Positions 15,286-24,579 of a stretch of 64,000 nucleotides of DNA are shown here, in pieces. The DNA is taken from assembly GCA_947500555.1 (NCBI GenBank), contig CANMSE010000001.1, positions 496,001 to 560,000 on the forward strand. The letters run 5' to 3'. This DNA is from an uncultured Fulvivirga sp. GTDB lineage: Bacteria; Bacteroidota; Bacteroidia; Cytophagales; Cyclobacteriaceae. The notes beneath the pieces were generated by a model, which saw only the letters and a program-made list of their open reading frames with translations, was not told where the DNA came from and ran no database searches. Numbering within the stretch: the first letter of the stretch is position 1; each line of letters starts with the position of its first letter. The position numbers and the translations under genes are program-made.

Positions 15286-17904
15286 CTAACCCTTAGTTTC
15301 TGCCTCTTTTGTATGATTAGGCAAATTTATCTTAAAAGTACTACCCACTCCGGGCTCACTTGAAATGATCACATTTCCACCTAATTTTTCTATAGCGTTC
15401 TTGACTATATACAGACCTATTCCACTTCCTTCTGCCTTGGTGGTGGCACGATAGAACATTTCAAAGATTTGTGGTAGTGAGGTAGTGTCTATACCAATGC
15501 CGTTGTCTTCAAAAGTGATGGTGGCCTCATTCATATCAATATCTACATCAATGGATACAAATGAACAATCACGCTCACTGTCTGAATATTTTATAGCATT
15601 AGAAATAAGGTTTCTGAAAACTTCTCTTATCCGCCAAACATCACTTGAAAATGAACCTCCATTAACCGCTATTCTTCGAATGATATTCTTGGAATTAGGA
15701 AGGTAGCTTAATTCAATAAAACAGTCGTCTATGATTTTTTTAAAGTCAATCTCATCAACTTTAACCTCCATCTTGAGATTTTTGGAGTGACTTAGAACAT
15801 CATTAATAAAACTATCCAGTTGTTGAACTCTATTCTCAATAATCCCAATATATTCGTGAATATCATCTTCATTATCATCATGATTTGCCAGATTGATCAG
15901 TCCCAAAATTGAAGATAGGGGTGCTCTCAAATCATGGGAGACTTTGTAAACAAAGTTATCAAGCTCATCATTTCGAGTCTTTAGTTCTTGCTCTGCTTTT
16001 ACTCTGTCGCTTATATTGACGTAGATGCCATAGATACCTATAGTCCTTTGATTTAATGATACAGGAACACCATAAATGATAACAGGCACCAACTCTCCAC
16101 TTTTGTTCACCCTGTGTGACTCCAAAAAGCCAACTGTACCGTCTGCTGTTAGTGTATTGATGTCAATCGCCTCTTGAATATAGTCTTTCGGAACTATAAT
16201 GTTGTTTAGCTGATTTCCGATTACGTCATCTTTTGAAAAACCAAACAAATCCTCGAAACCCTGATTCATTTGAACAACTTGATGTTGCTCATCGAGAAGC
16301 ACAATCCCCACTGGAGCATTCTCAAATAATTGCGTAAATAGTTGCTCATTCTGCTTGATAATGCTTTGAGTAACTTTTGATTTACTAATATCTAAAAGCG
16401 TTCCTGACGCCTTTAAAACTTCTCCCTTTTTATTTCTCTTTAAGACCTTTCCCCTATCAAGAATCCAAACCCATTGACCATCTTTCCTTTTCATACGATA
16501 CTCTACTTCTGAAATGTTATCAGAAGCTTCTAAAGGTCGCTCAGTTTCATTCTGAAAATTCTTTAAGTCATCAGGATGAATAAGCGAATACCTATCCGAA
16601 AAGAGTTTGTTGAACTCATCTCTGGTATAACCTAAACTCTTAGCCCACGAATCATTATGTAAATATTTACCTCTCTCTACATCCCATTCCCATAAGCCTA
16701 AATCTGCTCCATCTAACGCAATTTGCAATCGTTCTTGAGCCTTTTGGTAGCGTCCTTCGGCTTTTTTCTTATCAGTAATGTCCAATAGCAAACCATACCT
16801 AACTATTGAACCATCGGTAAGTTTAGCTGGGCTAGATTTTCCCTCTATCCACTTCACTTTATTCTCAACCACTATTCGACCCGTCCACTCCCAATTTTTA
16901 GCCCCAAATTTACTATCCTGCATCGACTGTCGATAGTCTTCTATATCATCCGGGTGAATTTTTTCTTCAAGTAAATTGGTATTCAACATTGTCTCTTCCG
17001 GGGTCACTCCAAACATCTCTTTGCAACCTTCGCTGATGTATCGGAATGTGTTTGGTGCTTCTCCAATCTCTTCATATTCATATATAACTCCTGGAAGACC
17101 TTGAGTCAGTCTCTCAAACTTTAAATGAGCTTCGGACAATATCTGCTCCGCCTGCCTCTGATAAGTGATGTCATTCAAGATAATAACTACTTCCTCGAGT
17201 TCCCCACTTTTATCTTTTATTGGAAATAAATGACCTTTTACATACTTACTACTATTGAGACCAGTATCTCTCAATGCACGACTGTCGTAGGGGTTATAGA
17301 GAATCGGAGGAATTTCAGCAGATTTACCGGCAAATGCTTTTTCAATAAAGGGCATAATGCCTAATGAAACAAGCTGCTCATCTTCAAGAATATTATATGA
17401 GTTTAAAACCTTTTCAGATATAGATTGATCGGCTCCCCAAATACGGCCATATGATTTATTAAAATACTTAGGGACACCTTGTTTATCATAAATAGCGGTT
17501 GCAATAGGAGACTCTTCAACCAAAGGCCTGAATTTATCATCTCTACTGATTTCAACCTTACGTAATGTCACAAAAGAACCAATACCTTCTCCAAACGGGA
17601 GCTTGAAAGGAGAAATACTAGTTTCATAATGATCAATTTTATTAAAAATGAGCTTTGACCTTAAAACTGAGCCCTTATTATTAAGGCTTCTTTTTAGTCC
17701 TTCCAGAAAAGAATCACGCTTAAATTGAGCTGATATTTTAAAAATAGTTTTCCCTTTGGCTTCGTCTGTAGAAAGGCCTGTTATGGCAATCATCTTCTGA
17801 TTCCAGGCAAAAATCTGGAAATCTTCATCCAGTAAAAAAACACCATCCACACTAGTCTCTATGAGATCACTAACCAAGAGACTGTCCGCACCCAATTGAA
17901 CCAT
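15286..17904 (-). CDS. Cytoplasmic multi-PAS sensor histidine kinase
   Basis: 872 aa without membrane helices. About five PAS domains in series (roughly 8-115, 120-250, 260-385, 385-510 and 515-640; the third and fourth are PAS_3-like with IHPDD segments), then a HisKA dimerisation helix with the phosphoacceptor in VSHDLRAPLSSILG (about 655) and a HATPase_c domain (N box NLISNAIKY, G1 DNGIGID, G2 GSGIGLYIVK). It would sense an intracellular signal and pass phosphate to a response regulator, but none is adjacent, so it is an orphan kinase. The downstream YghO-like, VTT and hemH genes follow closely. Confidence 0.93.
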   Translation of the reverse strand: MVQLGADSLLVSDLIETSVDGVFLLDEDFQIFAWNQKMIAITGLSTDEAKGKTIFKISAQFKRDSFLEGLKRSLNNKGSVLRSKLIFNKIDHYETSISPFKLPFGEGIGSFVTLRKVEISRDDKFRPLVEESPIATAIYDKQGVPKYFNKSYGRIWGADQSISEKVLNSYNILEDEQLVSLGIMPFIEKAFAGKSAEIPPILYNPYDSRALRDTGLNSSKYVKGHLFPIKDKSGELEEVVIILNDITYQRQAEQILSEAHLKFERLTQGLPGVIYEYEEIGEAPNTFRYISEGCKEMFGVTPEETMLNTNLLEEKIHPDDIEDYRQSMQDSKFGAKNWEWTGRIVVENKVKWIEGKSSPAKLTDGSIVRYGLLLDITDKKKAEGRYQKAQERLQIALDGADLGLWEWDVERGKYLHNDSWAKSLGYTRDEFNKLFSDRYSLIHPDDLKNFQNETERPLEASDNISEVEYRMKRKDGQWVWILDRGKVLKRNKKGEVLKASGTLLDISKSKVTQSIIKQNEQLFTQLFENAPVGIVLLDEQHQVVQMNQGFEDLFGFSKDDVIGNQLNNIIVPKDYIQEAIDINTLTADGTVGFLESHRVNKSGELVPVIIYGVPVSLNQRTIGIYGIYVNISDRVKAEQELKTRNDELDNFVYKVSHDLRAPLSSILGLINLANHDDNEDDIHEYIGIIENRVQQLDSFINDVLSHSKNLKMEVKVDEIDFKKIIDDCFIELSYLPNSKNIIRRIAVNGGSFSSDVWRIREVFRNLISNAIKYSDSERDCSFVSIDVDIDMNEATITFEDNGIGIDTTSLPQIFEMFYRATTKAEGSGIGLYIVKNAIEKLGGNVIISSEPGVGSTFKINLPNHTKEAETKG

Positions 17905-17994
17905 TTATTGTTTTATCAAAATAAACTTTGCAATATAAGGGTTACGGCATTACATTCAAGTGCGTTGTAATAAAAAGAAGAAAACAATTGTCCT

Positions 17995-19203
17995 ATGAAA
18001 TCCATAAGAGTAGATTTTTCAAATAGTTCTGGGTTAAAACTATCTGCTAATCTGGAAATGCCCGTTACTGAAAAGCCTGAAGCATATGCCATTTTTGCTC
18101 ATTGTTTTACTTGTTCAAAAAACCTATCTGCCGTAGTTAACATAAGCAGAACTTTGAATCAACGTGGCATAGCCGTTTTAAGATTTGATTTCACAGGCCT
18201 TGGAAGTAGTGAAGGTGACTTCTCTGACACTAATTTTTCGTCAAATGTGAATGATTTAGTCTCCGCATATAATTATCTGAGTGAGAATTACGCCAGCCCT
18301 AAAATTATCATTGGTCATTCTCTTGGAGGAGCAGCAGTATTAGCTAGTGCACATCAAATGTCAGATGTACAGGCTGTAGTCACCATTGGTGCACCAGCAG
18401 ATCCTGTCCATGTTAAACACATATTTGATCAGGACATTGATAAGATAAAAGAAAATGGAGAAGCCACTGTCAATATTGGTGGGCGACCGTTTAAAGTAAA
18501 AGAGCAATTGTTGAATGATTTGGCGTCATCTAATGTAAGAGACAGCCTACCAAAGCTTAAAAAAGCATTGTTAGTAATGCATTCACCACAAGATAACATT
18601 GTGGGTGTTGAAAATGCAAGGCTTATTTATGATTCGGCACATCACCCCAAAAGTTTCATCACTTTGGATGGTGCTGACCACCTACTGTCGGACAAAGAAG
18701 ACTCCAATTATGTAGCAGACCTTATTGCAAGTTGGTCAAGCAGGTATGTTGATTTTTCTAAATCAGAAGAACTAACCACACATAAACAAGTCACTGTCAG
18801 AACCGGAGAATCTGGCTACCTGACAGAAGTAAGTACTGAAAATCACTCTCTACTGGTCGATGAACCGAAAGGAGTTGGTGGTAGTGACTTAGGGCCATCG
18901 CCCTATGACTTACTGGTTGCATCGCTTGGAGCTTGCACTTCTATGACACTCAGAATGTATGCTGATCATAAGAATTGGGATTTGAAAGAAGTTAAGGTTC
19001 ATTTAGAGCATAATAAGGAACATGTTGAAGATTCTGAAAATGTAAATAAAAAAAGTGCTAAACTCGATCATATTGATCGAGAGATAGAACTAACTGGCGA
19101 TTTAAACGAAGAACAACGCGCCCGACTATTGGAAATCGCTGACAGATGCCCAGTTCATAAAACTTTGCACAGCGAGATTATTGTAAAGACTAAGTTAGTC
19201 TAG
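17995..19203 (+). CDS. Bifunctional alpha/beta hydrolase-OsmC protein
   Basis: 402 aa fusion. Residues about 1-250 form an alpha/beta hydrolase with nucleophile Ser109 in GHSLGG and a closing GADHLL motif near 226-231. Residues about 262-402 form an OsmC/Ohr-type domain with the peroxidatic pair Cys314 (GACTSMT) and Cys385 (RCPVHKTL). OsmC proteins reduce organic and fatty-acid hydroperoxides with thiols. The hydrolase half may release oxidised acyl chains or esters for the OsmC half; this is inference. The same fusion recurs in several bacterial phyla. It is transcribed alone, divergent from the PAS kinase and convergent with the glsB-like gene. Confidence 0.93.
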   Translation: MKSIRVDFSNSSGLKLSANLEMPVTEKPEAYAIFAHCFTCSKNLSAVVNISRTLNQRGIAVLRFDFTGLGSSEGDFSDTNFSSNVNDLVSAYNYLSENYASPKIIIGHSLGGAAVLASAHQMSDVQAVVTIGAPADPVHVKHIFDQDIDKIKENGEATVNIGGRPFKVKEQLLNDLASSNVRDSLPKLKKALLVMHSPQDNIVGVENARLIYDSAHHPKSFITLDGADHLLSDKEDSNYVADLIASWSSRYVDFSKSEELTTHKQVTVRTGESGYLTEVSTENHSLLVDEPKGVGGSDLGPSPYDLLVASLGACTSMTLRMYADHKNWDLKEVKVHLEHNKEHVEDSENVNKKSAKLDHIDREIELTGDLNEEQRARLLEIADRCPVHKTLHSEIIVKTKLV

Positions 19204-19217
19204 AAAGAGCTAACTTA

Positions 19218-20168
19218 TTAATAAGCTATGTGACGATCTTTTATTTCCTGGTGAATATCAGCTATGGTCACCAACACCCCTGTCTCTTCAACATCACCAA
19301 AATCTGGATTATGAGCTGTCCCGAAAGAGACCATTGTAGAAGAGAGATTCATGTAAATATTGATTAATGGAGGTATCCACTCCCCACGTTCTTTAAGCAA
19401 TTTGTACAATAACTTAAAACCCTCCTTATACTCTGTATTATCTCCAAAATGCTCTTTGAACAAGGTGTCATCGAAACCTTTAAAAAGACTTTGCTTTGGA
19501 TTACATAAGTTCTGTTTATCCGGAAAGTAGTGAGCCATAAAAGCTAACAAAATATCTCTCGCCTCTGCATTGTAGGAAGTGTACATGGTCACCTTTCCAA
19601 AGAAATATTTGATCTCCGGATAGTTCATAACCAACCCACCGAGACCATCCCAAATGTTCATAAGTGCAAATACACCCTTCCGTGGGTTATTAGCTGGTTG
19701 AAAGTCTGGTTGAACCCATGATCTTCCCAATTCAATTGAGTAAGGCAGGTATTCCTTTTTCATTTGCTCAGAAAAATCAAAATAATGAGCCGTAGAAAGC
19801 TCATATTTTTCAGTAGTATTATTATAAGCTTCCGTTCCAAGAATGTAACGGTATCCTCCAACTATCTCTCTATCTTCTTCATTATAGACAATTAACTGTT
19901 CATAGCAACGCTCACAAGTATCGGCTTCATCAATATCCACTTCCATACCCGTTCCACCTCCTGAGTACCTGAAAGAAACTTCTCTCAAACGTCCGATCTC
20001 AAGCATGGTATTTGGAGAGTTGTGATGGTTCACCACATATATTTTGTTATTCCCCTTGCTAGTATCTCTCAAAAAACGTTCATCAGTCAACTCCGCTTCT
20101 ATTAATTTACGATCAACGGGGGGAATTATATCTTTTATGTCTTTATTACTTTCCATACTGACGATCAA
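19218..20168 (-). CDS. glsB: GlsB/OlsB-like N-acyltransferase (amino-acid lipid synthesis)
   Basis: 316 aa, GNAT fold of the OlsB/hemolysin-like type. Typical segments: EIGRLREVSFRYSGGGTG (about 58-75), IVGGYRYILG, SIELGRSWVQPDFQ (about 146-159) and ALMNIWDGLGGLV. Members transfer a 3-hydroxyacyl chain from acyl carrier protein to the amino group of ornithine, glycine or a similar amino acid. It overlaps the upstream PlsC-type gene by 4 bp. Paired with that O-acyltransferase, it matches the glsA/glsB arrangement that makes glycine lipids in Bacteroides, or ornithine lipids in relatives; which amino acid is used is not decided by sequence. Confidence 0.72.
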   Translation of the reverse strand: MIVSMESNKDIKDIIPPVDRKLIEAELTDERFLRDTSKGNNKIYVVNHHNSPNTMLEIGRLREVSFRYSGGGTGMEVDIDEADTCERCYEQLIVYNEEDREIVGGYRYILGTEAYNNTTEKYELSTAHYFDFSEQMKKEYLPYSIELGRSWVQPDFQPANNPRKGVFALMNIWDGLGGLVMNYPEIKYFFGKVTMYTSYNAEARDILLAFMAHYFPDKQNLCNPKQSLFKGFDDTLFKEHFGDNTEYKEGFKLLYKLLKERGEWIPPLINIYMNLSSTMVSFGTAHNPDFGDVEETGVLVTIADIHQEIKDRHIAY

Positions 20169-20980
20169 GACTCTTTTAATTCATAGGCTTTATCTTTTAC
20201 CCATTGCGCCCATTGTTTATCTGATTTTTCAGATGTAAACGTTTGTGGATCAATGGGTTTTCCAATAACAATATCGATTTTAGTTCCTTTTTGTTTGAAT
20301 AATTCATCAACCAGAAAAAACATTTCAATGTTCAATTTAATGCCTAAAAACTTCCTAGTGTTTGCTAATATATAAAAACGGTTGGTTAACCTTCCATCAA
20401 TATGGATAGGAACAACTAACTTATTGTATTTTTTTGCTTTAGAGATAAATGTTTTTTTCCACTCAAGATCTTCGATAACACCCTTCTTCTTTCTACTTAC
20501 TAATCCGGCAGGGAAAATGAATGTAGCTTCTTTTGAAGCGAATTGTTCTTCAACCTTTTGTAAAGATGTCAAAGCGTTCTTACCTACTTTATTGACACCT
20601 ATAAACCGATCTTTCAGATTTGTAATATGAAGCAATAAATCATTAACAATAAATTTAATATCAGGTCTTATTTCTCGAAATAAATGAATGATTGCAATTG
20701 CATCCAAACCACCAAATGGGTGGTTACTAACGAAAATACATTCTTGAGGGTATTCAGGAATATGCTTCTTACCACTTAAGTTTAAATCAAGCTCAAAAGT
20801 CTCAACAGCACCTGCGCAAAATGCGAAAGCATCATCATCTTTGTGCTTGTTCATGAATTCGTTGACTTCTTCTTGACGGATAACTCCTTCAATCCATTTA
20901 ATTACAAACTTCGGAAGCCACTTCAACAGTTGCTTGTTCTTGTTTATTATTAACCTTCGTACATCAACAAATTTATCCAT
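20165..20980 (-). CDS. glsA: GlsA/OlsA-like PlsC-family O-acyltransferase
   Basis: 271 aa. A glycerolipid acyltransferase signature with NHPFGGLD (about 87-94; the H-x4-D catalytic pair) and a later FIFPAGLVSRKKKG segment (about 154-167). The enzyme would add the second fatty acid to the 3-hydroxyl of the N-acylated amino acid made by the partner GlsB-like protein. It is first in a two-gene unit and overlaps glsB by 4 bp, so the two are translationally coupled. An ordinary lysophosphatidate acyltransferase is the alternative, but tight pairing with an OlsB-like GNAT favours amino-acid lipid synthesis. Confidence 0.72.
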   Translation of the reverse strand: MDKFVDVRRLIINKNKQLLKWLPKFVIKWIEGVIRQEEVNEFMNKHKDDDAFAFCAGAVETFELDLNLSGKKHIPEYPQECIFVSNHPFGGLDAIAIIHLFREIRPDIKFIVNDLLLHITNLKDRFIGVNKVGKNALTSLQKVEEQFASKEATFIFPAGLVSRKKKGVIEDLEWKKTFISKAKKYNKLVVPIHIDGRLTNRFYILANTRKFLGIKLNIEMFFLVDELFKQKGTKIDIVIGKPIDPQTFTSEKSDKQWAQWVKDKAYELKES

Positions 20981-21082
20981 TCAGCTATCTCTAGGCAGTT
21001 TTCCTAACAACAGTAATTTTAACAACTATCTTTTAGCAGAACAATATTACCTGGCTCAAGTACCAAAATTATTTTAGAAATA

Positions 21083-21817
21083 CTATTTCTTGACTATGAC
21101 AAAGTCTATTTGATTAAGATTCCAGTCAATTACCAAGCCTCTGGCCAAGCCTAAAGCTGCTTTCTTGCCATAGAGCAGCTGCGATAGGTATAGAGCAGGA
21201 TCGTACGATTTAGCACCACCTACTGAGGTAATAAGATTACCATCATGAACAAAACTAACACCCTCATGAACTGTCAGATGAGAAAATGTCTTTCTGTAAC
21301 GATCGATATCAGAAGGAAATGTAGTGGACTCCTTCCCATCTACCAAACCAGCCTTGGCCAATAAGAATGCTCCGTCACATAAAGACATAACGTAAGCTGC
21401 ATTTGTGCCCTTTTCAGTCACAAATGAAACTAATGCCTGATTCTCTAAATCCGTATCCATACTATGTTCGGCACTGGGAACTACTAGGATATCTATCGGG
21501 GGCAAAGAATCACTCAGGAAAGAATAATCTGGTATTATTTTCAACCCTTCAAAAGAAGTAATTGGTTTCAACTCAGGAGCAACCGTAAATACTCTCATAC
21601 CAGGATCAGCATGATACACTGTATGATGAAAGATATCCATAGGTGCTACCAGTTCTGAGTTATAAACTCCATCCACAATAAGAAAAGCAACATTTAAAGT
21701 GTGCTCTGGCTTATCAACTTTTGGTAAATGTATGTCTCTCTGCGGTTCCTCCTTGATGTTCTGACAACTCAGAAACAAACTCAATATTATTGCTATTGGT
21801 ATCTTTTGTAAACACAT
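21083..21817 (-). CDS. DJ-1/PfpI-family lipoprotein
   Basis: 244 aa. A short lipoprotein signal ends at Cys18 (LFLSC). The remainder is a DJ-1/PfpI class I amidotransferase-like domain: LNVAFLIVDGVYNSELVAPMDIF (about 40-62), LVVPSAEH, the nucleophile-elbow Cys in MSLCDGAFLLAKAGLVDG (about 144-161), then TTFPSD and TSVGG. Most relatives, including AraC-fused ones, are cytoplasmic, so a lipid-anchored version is less usual. The first 25 bp overlap the upstream methyltransferase gene, so it is the last gene of the metK operon. Activity unknown. Confidence 0.83.
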   Translation of the reverse strand: MCLQKIPIAIILSLFLSCQNIKEEPQRDIHLPKVDKPEHTLNVAFLIVDGVYNSELVAPMDIFHHTVYHADPGMRVFTVAPELKPITSFEGLKIIPDYSFLSDSLPPIDILVVPSAEHSMDTDLENQALVSFVTEKGTNAAYVMSLCDGAFLLAKAGLVDGKESTTFPSDIDRYRKTFSHLTVHEGVSFVHDGNLITSVGGAKSYDPALYLSQLLYGKKAALGLARGLVIDWNLNQIDFVIVKK

Positions 21818-22419
21818 GATTCGATCATTTGGTAGTAAAATTTTCTAGATTTCCTTTTTGCAAATCCAGCCTCTTGTAAGTATTTCTCAAAGTCTAGAAG
21901 TTTATTTCCTTCCAAATTAACTACTATTTTAAAGAATCGATACATCGCGGATATCAATAGATTCTGAACTGGTTTTCCCGCAGATACAAAATCAGTGACC
22001 AACCAAAGGCCCTTTACCTTAAGGCTTCCTGACAGCTTTGCTATTACTATTTGAAGGTTGTGCTCCTCAAATACATCAAGAAAAAAATTTGTGATTATAA
22101 CATTATATTTATTCAGCTGTGACTCTAAAAGATCAGCATGAATAAAATTAATACTCAGGTATTTGAAGGGTCCTCTTAACTTGCTCAGGTTAATCATTTT
22201 TTGAGATTTTTCAAGATACTCTATCTTTATTGGAATTTGAAGGTTTTCTAATTCCGTAAGTAATTGGCCTGAACCTCCACCAACTATCAATACGCTATCT
22301 CCTGTTTTTATTGTATCCAGATAGGTAGACTGACTTTGTCTCAATGTGTTTCCAAATACTATTTGACCAATTGAGTCATAGATTCCCGCTATTCTGTTAA
22401 AATCATTGGGGCCGCTCAA
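21793..22419 (-). CDS. Class I SAM-dependent methyltransferase
   Basis: 208 aa. A FNRIAGIYDSIGQIVFG lead-in (about 7-23, typical of UbiE-like methyltransferases) precedes motif I VLIVGGGSGQLLTEL (about 43-57) and the acidic EYLEKSQKMI strand. Motif IV is NVIITNFFLDVF. It overlaps the UbiA-like gene by 4 bp and the DJ-1 lipoprotein gene by 25 bp. Next to a prenyltransferase-like protein and metK, it may methylate a prenylated quinone or phenol; the substrate is inferred only. Confidence 0.83.
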   Translation of the reverse strand: MSGPNDFNRIAGIYDSIGQIVFGNTLRQSQSTYLDTIKTGDSVLIVGGGSGQLLTELENLQIPIKIEYLEKSQKMINLSKLRGPFKYLSINFIHADLLESQLNKYNVIITNFFLDVFEEHNLQIVIAKLSGSLKVKGLWLVTDFVSAGKPVQNLLISAMYRFFKIVVNLEGNKLLDFEKYLQEAGFAKRKSRKFYYQMIESCVYKRYQ

Positions 22420-23252
22420 AGCAGATAAAATAATGGTATAAAGAAAATTCCATCCCCGATGTAGCGAAAATTGGTTCTGACAAAATAATTTTCCTGAAAA
22501 AGAAACAGGCTATACAGAACTGCATGCATGCTAAATATGCAAAGTGCCTCTTTCTCAAAACCGATCCAAATCAGAGTTAAATTTAAAATTAGTACACTTA
22601 GGCTTAGAAAATGTATGAGCCTATGGGACATTAGAACTCCAATTTTTAATGGTATTGATTGAAAATTTGCTTTGCAATCCGATTCACGATCAAAAAATGC
22701 AAAGATTATGACGTTCATAAAAACAATACAAAAAAAAGAAGCAAATAGTAGTTTGTGATGACTTAGAAGTTCTTGGGTATACAAACTGAAAGGTCCTAGT
22801 ATTACTCCAATAGAATAAAGTGTAGCTACGGTTAGCTCTTTATGAAAAATCACTTTTGATAAATTCAATAAATGTATTGTAATAAAATAGAGGATTACCA
22901 ACCCCGAAAGCATAGCACCTGCGATTATTGTACTTGTTGGAATATATGCGATTAATATGATTGCTAGTGCCAAAAGAGCTAATACCACCCATGATAGTAT
23001 GCTATAATTAGCCTTATGAAAAAGATGCCGATCTGTTGCAACATTAATATCTATCTTCCGAGAATCAATAAGGTGGTCTAATGTATAAATGGACCATACT
23101 GCTATTCCAAGTAAAATAACCGATACAATGTCGGGTGTGACATTTAGAACTTCTGAGAAAAAATAATAGGAAGCTACGCTTCCTATTACGACATCAATAC
23201 TGAGATTATTAATTAGCTTATATAATCCTGTCCTGTTCTCCTTAAAGGCCAA
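22416..23252 (-). CDS. UbiA-like prenyltransferase family membrane protein
   Basis: 278 aa with about eight or nine membrane helices. A first Asp-rich loop [13 protein letters not shown] (about 55-67) and a second loop FFDRESDCK (about 186-194) fall where UbiA enzymes carry their two Mg-prenyl-diphosphate motifs, but the first lacks the usual NDxxDxxxD form. It may be a divergent prenyltransferase or a related protein of other function. It overlaps metK by 11 bp upstream and the methyltransferase by 4 bp downstream. It is distinct from the more canonical UbiA protein at 35048-35914. Confidence 0.6.
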   Translation of the reverse strand: MAFKENRTGLYKLINNLSIDVVIGSVASYYFFSEVLNVTPDIVSVILLGIAVWSIYTLDHLIDSRKIDINVATDRHLFHKANYSILSWVVLALLALAIILIAYIPTSTIIAGAMLSGLVILYFITIHLLNLSKVIFHKELTVATLYSIGVILGPFSLYTQELLSHHKLLFASFFCIVFMNVIIFAFFDRESDCKANFQSIPLKIGVLMSHRLIHFLSLSVLILNLTLIWIGFEKEALCIFSMHAVLYSLFLFQENYFVRTNFRYIGDGIFFIPLFYLL

Positions 23253-24495
23253 ACTTGGTTTTAATTTGATCTACAAAATCTAGCTTCTCCCAAGGAAATA
23301 GTTCTACCTCCAATGCCGTCTTTTCGCCACTTGCAGAAATGAATTCTTTCTTCACTATTTCATTTTTACGTCCCATATGTCCGTAAGAAGCTGTTTCAGA
23401 ATAAATTGGATTACGTAGTTTCAATCGAGTTTCAATTGAGTACGGACGCATATCAAATACTTCAGATATCTTGGCTGCTATTTCTCCATCATTCATATCT
23501 ACCTTTGCAGTACCATATGTATTTACAAATATTCCCATAGGCTCTACCACTCCTATTGCATAAGAGACCTGAACCAATATTTCATCTGCTAAACCAGCAG
23601 CCACTATATTTTTTGCCATATGGCGAGTGGCATAAGCAGCCGAACGATCGACTTTGGAAGGATCTTTACCTGAAAATGCTCCTCCTCCATGAGCTCCCTT
23701 ACCACCGTACGTATCTACAATAATCTTTCTACCTGTCAAGCCAGTATCACCATGAGGGCCTCCTATAACAAACTTTCCTGTTGGGTTAATGTGATATTTA
23801 ATATCATCATTAAATAGCTTTTGTAATTCAGGTTTTAACTGGGCCTTAACTCTTGGAATAAGAATATTGACAATATCCGTTTTAATTTTGGCGAGCATAT
23901 TGGCTTCGGTGTCAAAGTCGTCATGCTGAGTGGATACAACGATGGCGTCAATCCGTTGAGGCACATTGTCATCTGAATACTCTATAGTAACTTGAGATTT
24001 TGCATCTGGTCTCAAATAAGATATCTCGTTCCCTTCCTTTCTTAATTTTGATAGTTCGATCAATATCTTATGAGAAAGGTCTAATGCCAAAGGCATATAG
24101 TTTTCAGTTTCATTGGTTGCGTAGCCAAACATCATTCCCTGATCTCCTGCTCCCTGTTCTTCCGGGCTGGACCTATCTACACCTTGATTGATATCAGGAG
24201 ATTGCTCATGTATTGCCGAAATAACTCCGCAAGAGTTTCCATCAAACATGTATTCGCCCTTGGTGTAACCGATCTTATTTATCACTTCACGCGCAATCTT
24301 TTGAACGTCCAAATAAGCGTTAGACTTCACTTCTCCACTCAATACTGTTAAACCTGTAGTTACCAAAGTCTCACATGCCACTTTAGAGCTAGGATCGAAA
24401 GCAAGAAAGTTATCGATAAGTGCGTCTGAAATTTGATCCGCTACTTTATCCGGGTGACCCTCAGAAACAGATTCAGAGGTAAATAGATAAGGCAT
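23242..24495 (-). CDS. metK: S-adenosylmethionine synthase
   Basis: 417 aa, full length. [13 protein letters not shown] (about 14-26), [10 protein letters not shown] (about 117-126, the ATP-site loop) and [19 protein letters not shown] (about 271-289, the P-loop-like signature) are all intact. It makes S-adenosylmethionine from ATP and methionine. It is the first gene of an operon followed with 11-bp overlap by a UbiA-like gene and then a methyltransferase, so its product is supplied beside a consumer. The upstream gap is only 84 bp and shows no SAM-riboswitch structure. Confidence 0.98.
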   Translation of the reverse strand: MPYLFTSESVSEGHPDKVADQISDALIDNFLAFDPSSKVACETLVTTGLTVLSGEVKSNAYLDVQKIAREVINKIGYTKGEYMFDGNSCGVISAIHEQSPDINQGVDRSSPEEQGAGDQGMMFGYATNETENYMPLALDLSHKILIELSKLRKEGNEISYLRPDAKSQVTIEYSDDNVPQRIDAIVVSTQHDDFDTEANMLAKIKTDIVNILIPRVKAQLKPELQKLFNDDIKYHINPTGKFVIGGPHGDTGLTGRKIIVDTYGGKGAHGGGAFSGKDPSKVDRSAAYATRHMAKNIVAAGLADEILVQVSYAIGVVEPMGIFVNTYGTAKVDMNDGEIAAKISEVFDMRPYSIETRLKLRNPIYSETASYGHMGRKNEIVKKEFISASGEKTALEVELFPWEKLDFVDQIKTKFGL

Positions 24496-24531
24496 TTATT
24501 AATATTTAAATTGTCTAATTTATTGAAGGCG

Positions 24532-24539
24532 CAAATTTA
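24532..24539 (-). promoter_or_regulatory. Candidate Bacteroidetes -7 element for metK
   Basis: The minus strand reads TAAATTTG here, an exact match to the Bacteroidetes -7 consensus TAnnTTTG, 36 bp upstream of the metK ATG. No convincing -33 TTTG box lies at the usual spacing; the nearest TTG-like triplets are 25-31 bp away. Confidence 0.4.
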
Positions 24540-24579
24540 GAATAAAACAAGGTGATAAGAAAACCAATTGCAAAGGATG

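Noticed and set aside
24496..24579. SAM riboswitch upstream of metK
   Set aside because: The gap is only 84 bp and shows no long paired helices or conserved SAM-riboswitch core.
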